Shown here: one piece after another, positions 36,697 to 48,221 of the stretch
Layout: every line of letters begins with the position of its first letter
How positions within the stretch are numbered: the stretch's first letter is position 1
Assembly (NCBI GenBank): GCA_951804985.1
Contig: OX638132.1
Span: 46,390,800-46,454,799, forward strand
DNA: 64,000 nucleotides
Direction: 5' to 3'
From: Dryomyza anilis
Lineage: Eukaryota > Arthropoda > Insecta > Diptera > Dryomyzidae
Made by a program: the position numbers and the translations under genes
Notes under the pieces: model-generated
Told to the model about the DNA's origin: nothing
The model's database searches: none
What the model saw: only the letters and a program-made list of their open reading frames with translations

Positions 36697-37770
36697 ATGG
36701 GCACTCACTACCTTTTTTGCTCTACTCACACTCACCCACAATCACGTGAGTAAAATTAATATTCAATCACAATCACGCGTGATCACGCGTGATTCACGTG
36801 AATCAAGCTGAATCACGTGGTTTTTTTGCTATTGTTTTCAGAATGCATAAAAACACATATTTCATTTGTATATGTTGGTGAGATTGGTCGACCGAGCGTG
36901 GCACCTCTAATACAACCTACATATTTCAAACGCAATAATGATGTAATGATGTTTGGGATTTTAATTTTTAACGGAGATGGAAATGTGAAAGTCCTTCGAT
37001 GTACTGTTCATATAAAAATGTTAAAATTGTCCCTGGAAAAATTATATCTGGAAAAAAATTATCAATGAACAAATAGTCCGCTGTAGAATTTACCAGGGAT
37101 AAATTGACTTTGGGAAGAACTATTTTTGAAGCGATTTTTTTTTTTACTACATTTATAACTCGAATAAAAACGGGACCCCAAACGAACCTATGGAACTCCA
37201 CACGAACCTATCGAACAAACTAAACTTAATAAACAAAAGGAAGTCAATACAGAATTATCATGTATAGTTGAAATTGAAAATTCAACTTTTTACAAAAATG
37301 GGTATATCGAAAAAAAATGCGTTCTATGTCCATTTTCATGAACGGTCGTATGAAACCAAGCAAAAACTATTGACATGACTCCATCAAAATTGACTAACCC
37401 ATACTGAGTACGGCCTGTTTGCAGGGGGTTTGATCAATTGACGGTCGGTTATCAAAGGTTTGATTTATTATAGTTCTGAATAGTGGGCAGCCGCCTTCCC
37501 AAAGCCTTCTGAGTTCAAGGCATGGCCCTACTTGTTCTGTAGTTCAGCAAAAATATAGAAAAATCGCAAAAAATTAAAAGTGAATTTTTTTATTTTATGA
37601 AATATTCGACTCACTCACGGAAAAATTGTACTCACGCACACTCACTCACGGTCTTTTTTGGTCTACTCACACTCACTCACAATCACGTGAGCAAAATTAG
37701 GATTCAATCATAATCAGGCGTGATCACGCGGGATTTACTTGAATCTCGAATCTCGTCTCGAGTTTTGGAG
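36692..37770. mobile_element. hAT-like relic (TAGAGATGGGCA end)
   Basis: The left terminus TAGAGATGGGCACTCACTAC is followed by actcac and atcacgcgtgat motif arrays, which recur at 37610-37760 near where the right end should be. The right terminus is lost. Between them, 36880-36950 holds gcgtggcacctctaatacaac, related to the Helitron internal phrase. The same TAGAGATGGG start defines the intact element at 55880-56680. Confidence 0.5.
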
Positions 37771-37984
37771 GTAATATCGATCCCGAATCTCGATTCATAA
37801 CGTCTTTTTGATGGATGAATATGTTAAGTACCGTCAATCACTGATAATACCAGATAGTGGCAGTTTGTGAGATATTCAAATAATCCGAAATTCATTGAGC
37901 TCAAAATAGGAACAACAGATGGAAATAAAATTATTAAGTATAAATAAAAGATGTGTAATAAAATAAATAAAAACATAATTTAAG

Positions 37985-38185
37985 TTCAAATATGAAAAAC
38001 CTCAATTTCATTTGGAATGTTCTCAATTTAAAATGGAAAATCCCAATTTCATTCAAAATTTTCTCAATTTCAAAAGGAAAACCTCAATTTCAAAAGGAAA
38101 ATCCCAATTTCATTTGGAATTTTCTTAATTTCATATGGAAAATTTTAATTTCTTTTGGAATTTTATCAATTTCATTTGGATATAG
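37985..38185 (+). repeat. Tandem repeat, about 20-21 bp (aatttcatttggaa)
   Basis: About nine degenerate units of caatttcatttggaattttc or aaaatcccaatttca. They give the 89-codon ORF at 37992-38261, which is a repeat artefact. Confidence 0.75.
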
Positions 38186-38460
38186 TGTAGTGCACGCAAA
38201 ACATACTCAGGGCAATCATGAGTCCCGTCGTAGCAAAAATCAGAATCTCCGCTACGAATAAGAATTTTTAACTATCATGAGTTCCGTGTGGAATGGAATT
38301 GTGCGTTGCAAATATAAAAATGTAGCATCGAAAATTCAAAAACAGCTGTTTATGTCAAATTTACCAACAAACATTAAAATCATTTGTGTTAAATTTGCAC
38401 CAAATTGTTAAAAATGTAATATTTTGAAGAACATTTTTTTGTATTTGTCTACAAATATTG

Positions 38461-38858
38461 ATGTAGGAGATTGATTTAATTGAATCGATGGACCTATGGA
38501 AGATCATCGGATCTTTGGACAGCTCCCACTTGCAATTTTCGCTCGATACGGCTATAGATTTACCGGACACTGCTGCAAGAGATTCTTCGGATTGCCGGCC
38601 ATCGGGTAAAAATATGACCAGAGCGAAATCTCATTAAAAGTGTGCTGAGCAGCAACGTGAGTTGGCTGGGCTGTTTGCTTCGGCCACCTCGTGCAGAACC
38701 AACTCCAGCTAAAAATGTGGCAGCGAGGGACACGATTGCGCTATATCACAGGCGTTGTAGCCCAGAATGGACTTGATCAACTTGTGCTCGAGCGCGTTGC
38801 TGTTGCAGTAAAGTGTCACCTCATTGTCGTCGAGTATCGCCACCGCACAGTGATTCGT
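38461..38858 (-). pseudogene. Ric1: Ric1 (Rab6 GEF subunit) pseudogene, main block
   Basis: On the minus strand, across frame changes, one reads CDIAQSCPSLPHF, LELVLHEVAEA, LWSYFYPMAGNPKNLLQQC and SENCKWELSKDPMIF. These correspond in order to the conserved C-terminal RIC1 domain: A-x-SC-x-LP-F, LELxLHEVLE, LW-Y-GNPK-L-C and KW-L-DL-RFL. RIC1 partners RGP1 as a GEF for Rab6 at the Golgi; the fly homologue is Rich. Parts are deleted and frameshifted, and no introns are visible, which fits a retrocopy or captured transcript. The 5' side is cut by element S at 38846. Codon content is GC-rich compared with the surroundings. Identification is by motif recall, not alignment. Confidence 0.7.
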
Positions 38859-39446
38859 CTAGAGTATGCTAGGTGGACAAAATTGATTATTTCATTTCCA
38901 TGAAACATGTATCACATTTAATTAATAATATTCCAAAAGCCACGAAAATACAATTTTTATGTATATAAAGTTCGCATGGTTGAAAAAAAAAACGTTCGAA
39001 AACATAGCTATTCAAATACAAAAATAAAAAATATGTTTAATTTTTGAAAATAACTGTAGGATTAACGAATTATTTAAATATTTGGAAGATTTCAATTTAG
39101 CTATCCAATGATGAATCAGAGACTGGAGGGTACGTATTTTAAAACTGTATATTAAAAATTTTATAGAAAAAATAATATTCAATACTTAAAAGAAAAAAAC
39201 TTTAAATATGAATAAATTTTATTTTCAAATTTTTTTTATCTTATTTTAATGGAGTACAACAAATTATATCCAGGAGTATCCGGGCTATTTTTTATATATG
39301 TGGCAGCTACATATGTACTCTCTATAAAACAACAAAAAACCATTAAGACAATGGAGTCCAAGTATTTTTTATTTTGTAGAGAGTGTTTTTTCAATTTCAA
39401 AACTGGACATCTTCAATAAATTGCTAAAATATCGCAAAAATATCGC

Positions 39447-40240
39447 AGAGAAAGTTAGGTCACATGGATGAGTTCGGTCACACTTTTATAGTCGATAGGG
39501 CCCGACTATGGAATACCCTGCACCTTTGGTAGGGATATTAATGTGGGATATTTCATTGTATACCTTAATTTTAAAGTTCTTAATTATGCTGAACCGTCCG
39601 CCCCACCCTCAGAATATTATTCCCATATCATAAATTTACATCTTATATCCCCATAATATATATAAAGTATAAAAAACTAATAAAACAAATTTAGAAAAAT
39701 AAGAGTGGACGGACAAAGCCTTTACTTACAATTGTGTATGACTTATATTTAATAGATTTGATTTTAATAATTTACGGCTAAAATTTCCACTATTAAAACC
39801 CAGGAAATAATGTAAAAAAAAGTGGGCGGATCACGCCCGTTTTTAGACCACATAACAATCCGTTTTACATTTTATAAGCATATCTTAAATAGTTTTCGAG
39901 GTATTAGTTCCTAAAGAGTTATATAATGACTTGTATGGGAGGTGGGCGTGTCCGTTGATCGATTTGGTTCATTTTCAAACTCATTTCCTACTTTTGGCTA
40001 AAAAATATTGTGACCAAATTTCATCGCATTTCTGACCAGTATTTATCAAGTTTCCTCGTATACGGACAGCAAGACAGACGGACAGACAGACAGACAGACA
40101 TAGCTAAACGGACTCGGGTAGTGATGCAGATCAAGAATATATATATATTTCCATACCGGCCACGCCTCATAAGGAGCGTTGCAATATCTGCACAAACTTA
40201 ATATACCCTGTACCTCATAGGTGTAGGGTATAAAAATATA
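39447..40240 (+). mobile_element. DINE-1-like copy v
   Basis: Starts gagaaagttaggtcacatgg, has tagggcccgactatggaata, gtgggcggatcacgcccg, ggcgtgtccgttgatcgat, (GACA)n at 40073-40100, gatcaagaatatatatat, and ends gtgtagggtataaaaat. Diverged from copy vi just downstream. Confidence 0.85.
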
Positions 40241-40312
40241 TAAAATCTATTTTAATATATAACATCAAAAATGGACGTAGAAAATATTACAGAAAAATCA
40301 TAGCATAAATAA

Positions 40313-41134
40313 AACGAGTTGGGAAAGTTAGGTCACATGGGTAAGTTCGGTCACATGGGGCGGATTTTTATAGTCGGTCGGGCCCGACTATGGAATACCC
40401 TACACCTTTGGTGGTGATATTAATGAGGAATATTTAATTGTATACCTTAATTTTAAATTTTTAATTATGCTGAACTTCCCCACCCTCAGAATATTATTCA
40501 TATATCAGAAATTTACGTCTTATATCCCCATAAATTAAAAAATTTATATAAAGTATAAAAAACTAAAAAAAAAATTTGAAAAATATAATTGGGCGGACCA
40601 CGCCTATATTTTAAATTTTGAAAGGCTAATATTTCATAGATTTGATTTTAATAATTTACGAATCAAATTTCCACTATGAAAACCCGGGAAATAATGAAAA
40701 AAAAAGTGGGCGGATCACGCCCATTTTTGGACCACATAGTTTTAGGTAAATTCTAACAATACCTTTTAAATTTTATAACAATACCTTGAATACTTTTCGA
40801 AATATTCGTTTCGAAAGAGTTATATAAAAGTGACTTGTATGGGAGGTGGGCGTGTCCGTTGACTGATTTTGCTCATTTTCAAACTCAGTTCCTACTTTTG
40901 GCTAAAATATATTGAGACGAAATTTCATCGCATTCTGATCAGTATTTCTCAAGTTATTCTGTATTCGGACAGCAGGACAGCAAGACGGACAGACAGACGG
41001 ACATGGCTAAACGGACTCGGGTAGTGATGCTGATCAAGAATATATATATATGCTTTTCCATACCGGACACGCCTCGTTACAATATATGCACAAAGTTAAT
41101 ATACCATGTATCTCATAGGTGTAGGGTATAAAAA
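40313..41134 (+). mobile_element. DINE-1-like copy vi
   Basis: aacgagttgggaaagttagg start, gtcggtcgggcccgactatg hairpin, cgggaaataatgaaaaaaaa, (GACA)n at 40985-41003, and gtgtagggtataaaaat end. Nearly the reverse complement of copy iii. Only about 70 bp separates it from copy v; both lie in element S. Confidence 0.9.
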
Positions 41135-41414
41135 TCTAATTAGTCCGGAAATACATGAGAATTTTGTCAGATAAAGCTTTGGAGTATTATGTCGACGCAA
41201 GATAACTTCACATACATATAAGCAGACCAGAAAATGGTATATTCCCGTCACATTACTCAGTTAGACATTTCAAAAATTATAATTTATTTTTTATAATATA
41301 AAAATGACCATATGTAATTTATAACTCAATTATAATGTTAATCGCATCCAATACAACATATAAAAAATAATTTTGTTCAGTTAGCATGTACTAGACGAAC
41401 CACTGTGCAGCGAT

Positions 41415-41447
41415 AGAGTTGCAGCGGAGTTAAGCCGCTGCAACTCT
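41415..41447. other. Perfect 13-bp hairpin, 7-nt loop
   Basis: AGAGTTGCAGCGG (41415-41427), loop agttaag, exact reverse complement 41435-41447. It lies three bases outside the 5-bp duplication of element S, in Ric1-flanking sequence. Confidence 0.85.
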
Positions 41448-41584
41448 GGAAATTTAGAGCGGCATTGCGGAAAGTCCACGCGCATGCTGTGCGTCAAATT
41501 AATGCGCCACAGATTAATTTTATGCTTTAAGATAAAAAATACTTTTTTTATTTGCAATGTGTACAGTAGTTTCTTGTTAATTCG

Positions 41585-41690
41585 TGAAGTTCATATATTT
41601 GGACAGCTACCACTTGCTGTATAAGTAGATAGCTGGAGGCCGTCTCCAGCACCCCGGACTTAAAGCATAAACGGCAAATGATTCTGCGGC
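41585..41690 (-). pseudogene. Ric1: Ric1 pseudogene, second block
   Basis: Minus strand: RLCFKSGVLETASSYLLIQQ, then KW*LSKYMNF after a short deletion. The first matches the Ric1 segment C-x(4)-LDTAASYLIILQ, the second KWELSKDL-RF. These residues belong after LWSYFYPMAGNPK in a real Ric1 but lie upstream of it here, so this is a second, separate partial copy or a rearrangement. Confidence 0.55.
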
Positions 41691-41918
41691 ATTTGTAAAT
41701 GATATCACATGAGCACGAATTACATCAAAATTTCATTAATTAATGCAAATCAAAAGATTTTTCACACAAAGAATTAGATTCCGACACAACAATGCATTCG
41801 TAGAAAAAGTGTCAAAAATCTGTTAAAAAAATCCGTTCCGACGGAACGTCGATTCGGATCCTCTGATAGATAAATCCGAATGAAAATATCCGCTACGACA
41901 GGCTTCATGATTGCCCTG

Positions 41919-42029
41919 AATAATGCTTAACGAAATATATTTCCATTCCATTCATACATTCAAATATTCAGTAAATATTTCCCAAAAAATACATTAAATT
42001 TAAATTTTATAATGCCTAATGCCTATAAT
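41919..42029. repeat. Short A/T spacer with (taatgcc) repeats
   Basis: Contains ataatgcctaatgcctataa; otherwise unremarkable A/T DNA flanking Q. Confidence 0.4.
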
Positions 42030-42480
42030 GCCTTTTTTATTTTTTTTGTCAAATTAAAAAAAAAATTCAGTTTAGTCGCTCAGCAGCATTCGTTGATTAC
42101 GTAGTGCATATTTTCCCTATCATGTTTCCCCATTATGCGGACATCATATGCAAAGAATTTTGTATATTTTTGCACATAGCTCCACTACATTATTTCAGTA
42201 TGACATTGTATAGCACTAAGAGCATATCCCTCTATTTGAATAGAATATTTTAAATACAAACTATAAAAAATCAGAAAAAACGTGAGTAAGATAAAGTTTA
42301 AAACATTTTTACGAAAATTTGACAACAAAAACATTGCGAACTTATATTTAAAAAAAAATAAGAGAGTTTAGAGATTTGTGATAAATTACTCTTCGACACA
42401 CTTATTAGGTAACCAAATGATTTTTAGCAACAGATTTTTTTTTTGCCAATTATCCGTAGGGCAGGGTTCATATTTTTACG
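42030..42480 (-). mobile_element. Fragment of element G
   Basis: Inverse of 45545-46040: tcagtttagtcgctcagcag, attcgttgattacgtagtgc, gtgataaattactcttcgac, ttttgccaattatccgtagg. Lacks the termini, so a truncated copy. Confidence 0.7.
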
Positions 42481-43482
42481 AAAAGATGTAATTTGCTCCA
42501 CTGTCCAAGAATAAATATATTCATTCGAAACATAAATATGGACGAAAGCAAAAATATGTTTGTTTTTCATTGTAATAAGGTTTTGCAATAATGCCTTCTA
42601 TTAGGTTTGGAAGAGCCATTTTCTAAACACCGACTTTATTATACAGTAACTAATTTTAATTCAAGAATTAATTACAGTTATTTAAAAAAAAATACTAATT
42701 ATTTTGTATCCGCTACACCTAAAAATTGTTTCTTAGATATCCAATGTATTTAATAAATATAATTTATTCGCGGACCTAGGTAGAATGTAGAGGTACAGAT
42801 CATTTACATTTAGAAGTTCATTTACATTTAGAACGGAACTTTTTAGAGATTAAATTAGTTATAACTTTAGTATTGGAGTAAGATTTCCAACATTTTAAAT
42901 GTCGTGGAAAGAAAACGTCTTAATATTTTCGCACAAAAATATAAAACACATAATCGACAAAGTTGTACCGAAATTATAGGTGAAAAATTCATACATTTTT
43001 ACTTCAAAAAATGTACTTAACACATAAAAAATATAATTGTACGATCGTGAAATGTTTTATGTATTATCTGTTTAATAAAAAATATCTTACTTCATTGGGT
43101 TAAGTAACAACCAAATTAGAATTGATTATTCAATATTCATTAACACAACTCAAAAAAAAAAAGAGAAATAAAACAAAATCGAAACTTTAGCAAGCCATAT
43201 TTTAAAATGTAGTAAACCGAAAATATTACATCAGTAAATTATTATATATACATTAGATGTCTTTGTTTTGAAAAATGTAGTTCTAATACATTTTGTTGGT
43301 TTTTAAATACATTCATCATTATTTGTCTTAATTTTACTACACCATGTATTGTAAATTCGTTCACTACAACAAATATTATTGATGTTTTGTTTTTTGCTTT
43401 TATTTTGAATTATATGAAATTCGTGTGGACACACGACAAAAGAATTACGAAAGTTCGTCCCTCGTTTGCGCACGACAGATGA
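42481..43482. other. A/T-rich DNA, nothing recognised
   Basis: No coding, RNA or repeat signal that I can support; occasional long A/T runs. Confidence 0.5.
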
Positions 43483-43675
43483 CTGCGAAAGAGGTATATA
43501 AAAAAAACAAAAGCTGAATATAATAAAAACAAGTTGGCTGCTCTGCGGCTTCAACAAATATATCATGCAGTGGACGTTCCGGACGGGACAAAAACGGAAG
43601 TAAATATCGATGTTCATATGGATATTCCAAAAAGTCAGCGAATTTTGCGTACAAATGATTTATTAGAAATATTTT
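43398..43675 (+). pseudogene. Coding-like block of unknown family at the edge of F2
   Basis: Plus strand: ELYEIRVDTRQKNYESSSLV, MTAKEVYKK, then after a slip in an A-run TKAEYNKNKLAALRLQQIYH and AVDVPDGTKTEVNIDVHMDI, ending PKSQRILRTNDLLEIF-stop at about 43673. Balanced amino-acid use sets it apart from nearby A/T translation. The last part (from VPDG) is shared with F1 (GGTKTKVNIEVH, then MDIPKSQRILRTN after E1), so at least that end is part of F. The minus strand is also open here (43303-43654), so strand assignment is uncertain. I do not recognise the protein. Confidence 0.35.
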
Positions 43676-46600
43676 AAAAAATAGTGGAAATCATGTGCAT
43701 TCTTTGTATATTTACACTTTGTTCATAATGTTTATAGTTTTTTCATAATAAATCACAGAAAATTCCGGGCGGGACATTTATCAGTACGATTTTAATTCTA
43801 AAAATACTTTTTTCGTACAATTTATTTTTTTAAATTATCTCTGAACATAGTTGAGACAATTTTCTTTATTTTTGTATATGTACACTTTGTTCCTAAAGTT
43901 TGCAGTTATTTCGTAATTAATCGTAGAAAAATTCCGGACGTTCCGTATGGAAATTTGCACTACGATTTTATTCTAAAAATAATTTTGTATATGACAATAT
44001 TAATAACCATTATTACGAAATGAAAAGTGATGTACTGTTTTCAAATTTTTTAAAGTTTTTTATTTTTTTTTACTCTTTTTGGAATTTTTTTTTCTGTTGA
44101 TATTTTTACTGTAGACTGTAAACTTTTGGTAATTAAAGTTCCGGGCGGGACAGATTTTAATTAGCTGTAAAAATTTTTCTAGAATTACTAGGAAAATGAT
44201 GTTTACATTTTTAGAAATGTCTAGAAAATTCTGCTATAGAAACATGTGATTAAACACTTTTAAAACAATCAGTTTACTATGGTAATAAATTAATCTTTTT
44301 GTTTAGGGACGGGACATTGAAAACCCTTATACAAAAATCTAAATTGGATTTTAAGCATTAGAAATAATTATTAATGTTACCTGAAAAAACAGAAAATTAT
44401 ATTTAGTATCTGTATGTCTTTAAAGTTAATTAATTTGGCTACTCAAAATATATGAAAAATGGGTATATTTATATATTGCATAGTAACTTTAGGAGTATTT
44501 TTTTATACTTTATCGTTAACGGAATAGAAATTTCTTTTTAGATATGGCCCAAAACGCAGCATATCACTTGACATTTATACGCATTTTTCAACATATATTT
44601 CTGCGAAAACATATGAAATCAAATACTTTTAATATTTTTTATAAATGTATCTAAAAGTACACTTCTGTGGTAAGGTTTTCTATGTATATAAAATTTTTTG
44701 TATGCCTTGCTATTTAGGAGTTATGAAAGTTTAAAATTGATTGCTACGTTTCATCATTTTGGAAGTAGGTTTTAAAGTGACCTTACATTGTCTTAAAAGT
44801 CTACTCTTCTGGTGGACTATTTTTAACATGAAGTGCATAATTTCTAAGCTCTAGAATTAAAGTAATAAATTACATTTTAAAGTAACATATTCGATTTATT
44901 TTTAGTTTCAAATTATCAAAAATATTGTGTTTGTTACGTTACACGAAATATATATTACGCTTTCTGTCCGATCTACGTTAGCATAAAATGTAAAATTAAG
45001 CATAACAAATAGTTTTAATTGTTTATTTTAACAAAAGATAACATGAAGTCAGTGGTCTTACGATTGGACTCCCACGATAAATTGGTATGCACTTAAATTG
45101 CACTTAATATTTTTTTTTTAAACAAGTGAGGAAAGTTATGTCACTTGGGAAAGTTATGTCACAATAGTCGGTCGTACCCGCCCATTTTTGTAACATATAT
45201 TTTTATGTGAATAATAACAATAAGTTTTCAATTTTATAACTATTCAATTCAATTTTTGAATACTTTTTGAGTTATTGGTTCCTCAGCTCTTTTCCGAACA
45301 CAGAATCATTTTTTCGCATTCTGACCAGTATTTGTCTATTTACACTGTTCTACAAGAATTTTCCACAGAAATGAAACTTATTATTTCTGGTAGATTTCGC
45401 TCTCCTGATTCTTGCTGCGTACTCAGAATTTTCCCAATTCGTTGAGATTTTGCACAAACTAGAATAAAAGTTGCAAAAAAGGCCATTTTTGGTACTTTAT
45501 ATCGCAAGTTATCGCACGATTTCGACATGTAGCAGATGCAAACTTTATCACAACATAAAATATGAACCTTTCCCTACGGATAATTGGAAAAAAATCTGGG
45601 TCCAGATATTTGTTTTTGCAAAAAATCAAAAAGAAATTTGTGTTACCAAAAAAGTGTGTCGGGAGAGTAATTTATCACAATTCTCTCTCTTGAAAAACAT
45701 TTAAGTATTAGTTCGCAATGTGTTTGCTATCAAAATTTGGAAAAAATGTTTTAAACCTTATCTTACTGAAATTTATCGGAATATTTTTTAAAATTTGTTT
45801 ATGAAATATTTGATTAAAATGGAGTGAATTGCACGCAGAGATATACAATTTCATACAAATAGATGCAAAATCGAACAAAATTCTTAGCATATGATCATTT
45901 TGGGAAAATATGATGGGGAAAATTGCACTGCGTAATCTCCTGGTGTTTATCTGATTCGGCGGGCTTTAATGGGTTAAAAAAATCAAATATACATCCGTCG
46001 TCAACGAATGCTTCTGAGCGACTGAACTGAACTTTTTGAAAATTTGACATGAAAAATAAAAAAATGCGACACCCTACAGCTACTCATTATTAAATTTAAA
46101 TGTATAATATTGTTTTGTCGCGTCTGTTGTAGTAAAATATATTGAACATTTTATTTTAATGAATGGCAGATTTGGGACTATTTTCATGACGCATATGAAG
46201 TGTCAAAATTAAAGAAATAAAAGCCGTTATGGATCGCTACAGCATACTATACATATTTCAACATTTTTAAAATACTGTGTGACTTACAAATGTTCTTTAG
46301 TTTAGTAGGATCTTCGAAGCTGTAGAAATTTATGAATGGCAAGAAGTGTTTTATTTTACTGTTAGGGTAATACATTATTTTTCCATTACTACTAGTTTTA
46401 TTTGGCAAACTTTAATTAATGACAGTTTTCAAAAAAACGTAATATACTGATTAATTTGTATAGTTTCGGATTTGTTACTTCAGGAGAACTATATATTTTT
46501 AATGACATCGTAACACACGTTCATATTTGGGCTGGGAATGTCACATCTTTAAATAGAATGTGTTTTTCCACAGGCAGGGAAGAAAATGGTTCTCCCAAAC

Positions 46601-46697
46601 ATATTTAACGGAAAACAACGTATATGTTTGTGGAACATAATAGATATTTGGAAATGTGCAATCATATTATATGTGCGAACATATTATATGTTTACAC

Positions 46698-48221
46698 TAG
46701 GGATGTCAATCCCGGACTATTTTTCAATCCCGAAATTTCGGGACTAAAAAATTTGAATCCCGGGATCCCGGGATTAGTCCCGGGATTTAAAAATATAATA
46801 GCAAAGACATAAAATAACCATATCTGTGTTTAAATAATAAACAATTATAATGCTTAAGTCAAACAAAAGTCATATATTCAAATGCATCTGTTTTCAGGAT
46901 GGGTATTCAAATATGGTATACTAAATCCGCGATATATAAACCCCAGTTGATCATCAAACATTTTTTTAATACTTTTTATTTAAAATTTATTTTTTAGTAC
47001 AAATATAAGAAAATTAAAATTTTGAATGAACAACAAAATTTGTTATTGGGATATTGGTTTTTTGTGGAAAACAATATTTTATAAAAAAAAATATAATTTT
47101 AAAAAATAAATAGTTTTAAAAATTTTGAAATATTTGAACTTTTAATTTCAAAATTATTTAAGTTGTATGTGATTTAACCGGTTATTGCAACCAAATCTCA
47201 AACGACGAAGTTGACTTGTTCATGGGCAATAACTATTTTAATTTTTATTCAATGGCTGTTTAGTCTTTTTATAAAAAAAAGTTTGTTTTTAAATGCAGTG
47301 AAAAATGCAAAAATAATAAATTGCATTTTTCTCCAAAACATTACGTATACGGAAAAAACTAAAAACGCAGTTCGAATCAGTACATTAAAATAATATAGGC
47401 ATGATATGAGAAAATGATTGCCGAACAGTGTTATTAGTCGAAAGTGACGTAATTTTTAAAAATGTGTCAATTTGTTCAAAGTCAAAAAGCATTCATTATT
47501 ATTTACGTCAGTGTTTTAAGATTTTAGTCCATTAAATCCAAGTATTGAAACCGTAGCCGAAACCGAAACCGATATCCGTTTAAAACCGATATCCATTTAA
47601 AACCGAAACCGTTATACGAAAATCAGAAATAAACCGTTTCGGTTTTATACCAGTTTAAAACGGTTTTTAAAAAAGCATAAAAAGAAACAGGAAAACATAT
47701 TTTATTTTATATAGAAGATCTTAAGAACAAGGCATGTTTAATGTCATTTAATAAAATTTTGAATTCCCAAAATAAAAATTTTTTCTTGTACAATTTTCGG
47801 CGAGCTAGACTAAGCTTATGTCCCATAGTGCAATGTTAAGTTATTTGAAAAATATGGAATTAAAAGAAATTTTATACAAAAACCGAAATCAAAACCGAAA
47901 CCGTAACTTGGAACCGGTATACTGAAACCGTTTCGTAATAAAAACCTAAAACCGAAACCAAAACGCGGAAAAAACCGAAATCGAAACCGTTATTCGTTAA
48001 GGTTTCAAACCTTGATTAAATGTTAGATTTACTTTTTCACAAAATGTGTACACAAACATTGAAAGACTTTTTAATAAACTATTAAAAATTGATCTACTAG
48101 CGTTTTTTGTAATCCCGAAAATCCCGGGATTTAACGATGATCCCGGGATGAGTTTTTCGGGACTGTTTTGACTCAAATCCCGGGATCCCGGGATCCCGGG
48201 ATCCCGGGATTGACATCCCTA
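46698..48221. mobile_element. hAT-type element E2 (1524 bp incl. mini-A)
   Basis: TIRs TAGGGATGTCAATCCCGG and inverse ...CCCGGGATTGACATCCCTA. Perfect 8-bp duplication GTTTACAC at 46690-46697 and 48222-48229, fitting nTnnnnAn. Subterminal CCCGGGAT arrays, duplicated four times in tandem at 48178-48209. Shares internal gcaaagacataaaataacca and cacaaaatgtgtac blocks with E1. No transposase. Confidence 0.92.
47539..48014. mobile_element. Mini hAT A (476 bp) nested in E2
   Basis: Ends CAAGTATTGAAACCG and inverse ...GGTTTCAAACCTTG. Duplication ATTAAATC/ATTAAATG at 47531-47538 and 48015-48022. E1 lacks it and reads tctattaaaagttagattta at that site. Only the CCGAAACCG subterminal blocks and short internal pieces of A remain. 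Confidence 0.88.

Larger units (their letters stand above)
38846..41407. mobile_element. Transib-like element S with CACAGTG termini (2562 bp)
   Basis: Left CACAGTGATTCGTCTAG and right, inverse, CACAGTGGTTCGTCTAG continue to match into ATGCTA (about 23 of 28). Flanking pentamers are CACCG (38841-38845) and CAGCG (41408-41412), a GC-rich 5-bp duplication with one mismatch. A 5-bp GC-rich duplication and a CAC-(A/T)-x-TG heptamer are traits of Transib, the RAG1-related superfamily. No transposase: the interior is A/T-rich plus two DINE-1 copies. Confidence 0.6.
38208..41918. mobile_element. Element Q carrying Ric1 sequence, 3.7 kb
   Basis: Left end CAGGGCAATCATGAGTCCCG and right end inverse CAGGGCAATCATGAAGCCTG continue to match through GTCGTAGC (about 23 of 27 bases). 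CAGGG termini are typical of hAT, but the flanking octamers (aacatact, aataatgc) do not match, so the class is open. Most of the interior is the Ric1 pseudogene blocks and the Transib-like element S. Confidence 0.55.

Noticed and set aside
38691..38903. 70-codon plus-strand ORF in a GC-rich patch
   Set aside because: Shadow of the minus-strand Ric1 pseudogene, which shows ordered family motifs.
43303..43654. Minus-strand ORFs of 104 and 69 codons
   Set aside because: No recognisable domain and overlapping in two frames; the plus-strand reading is at least as protein-like and partly conserved in F1.
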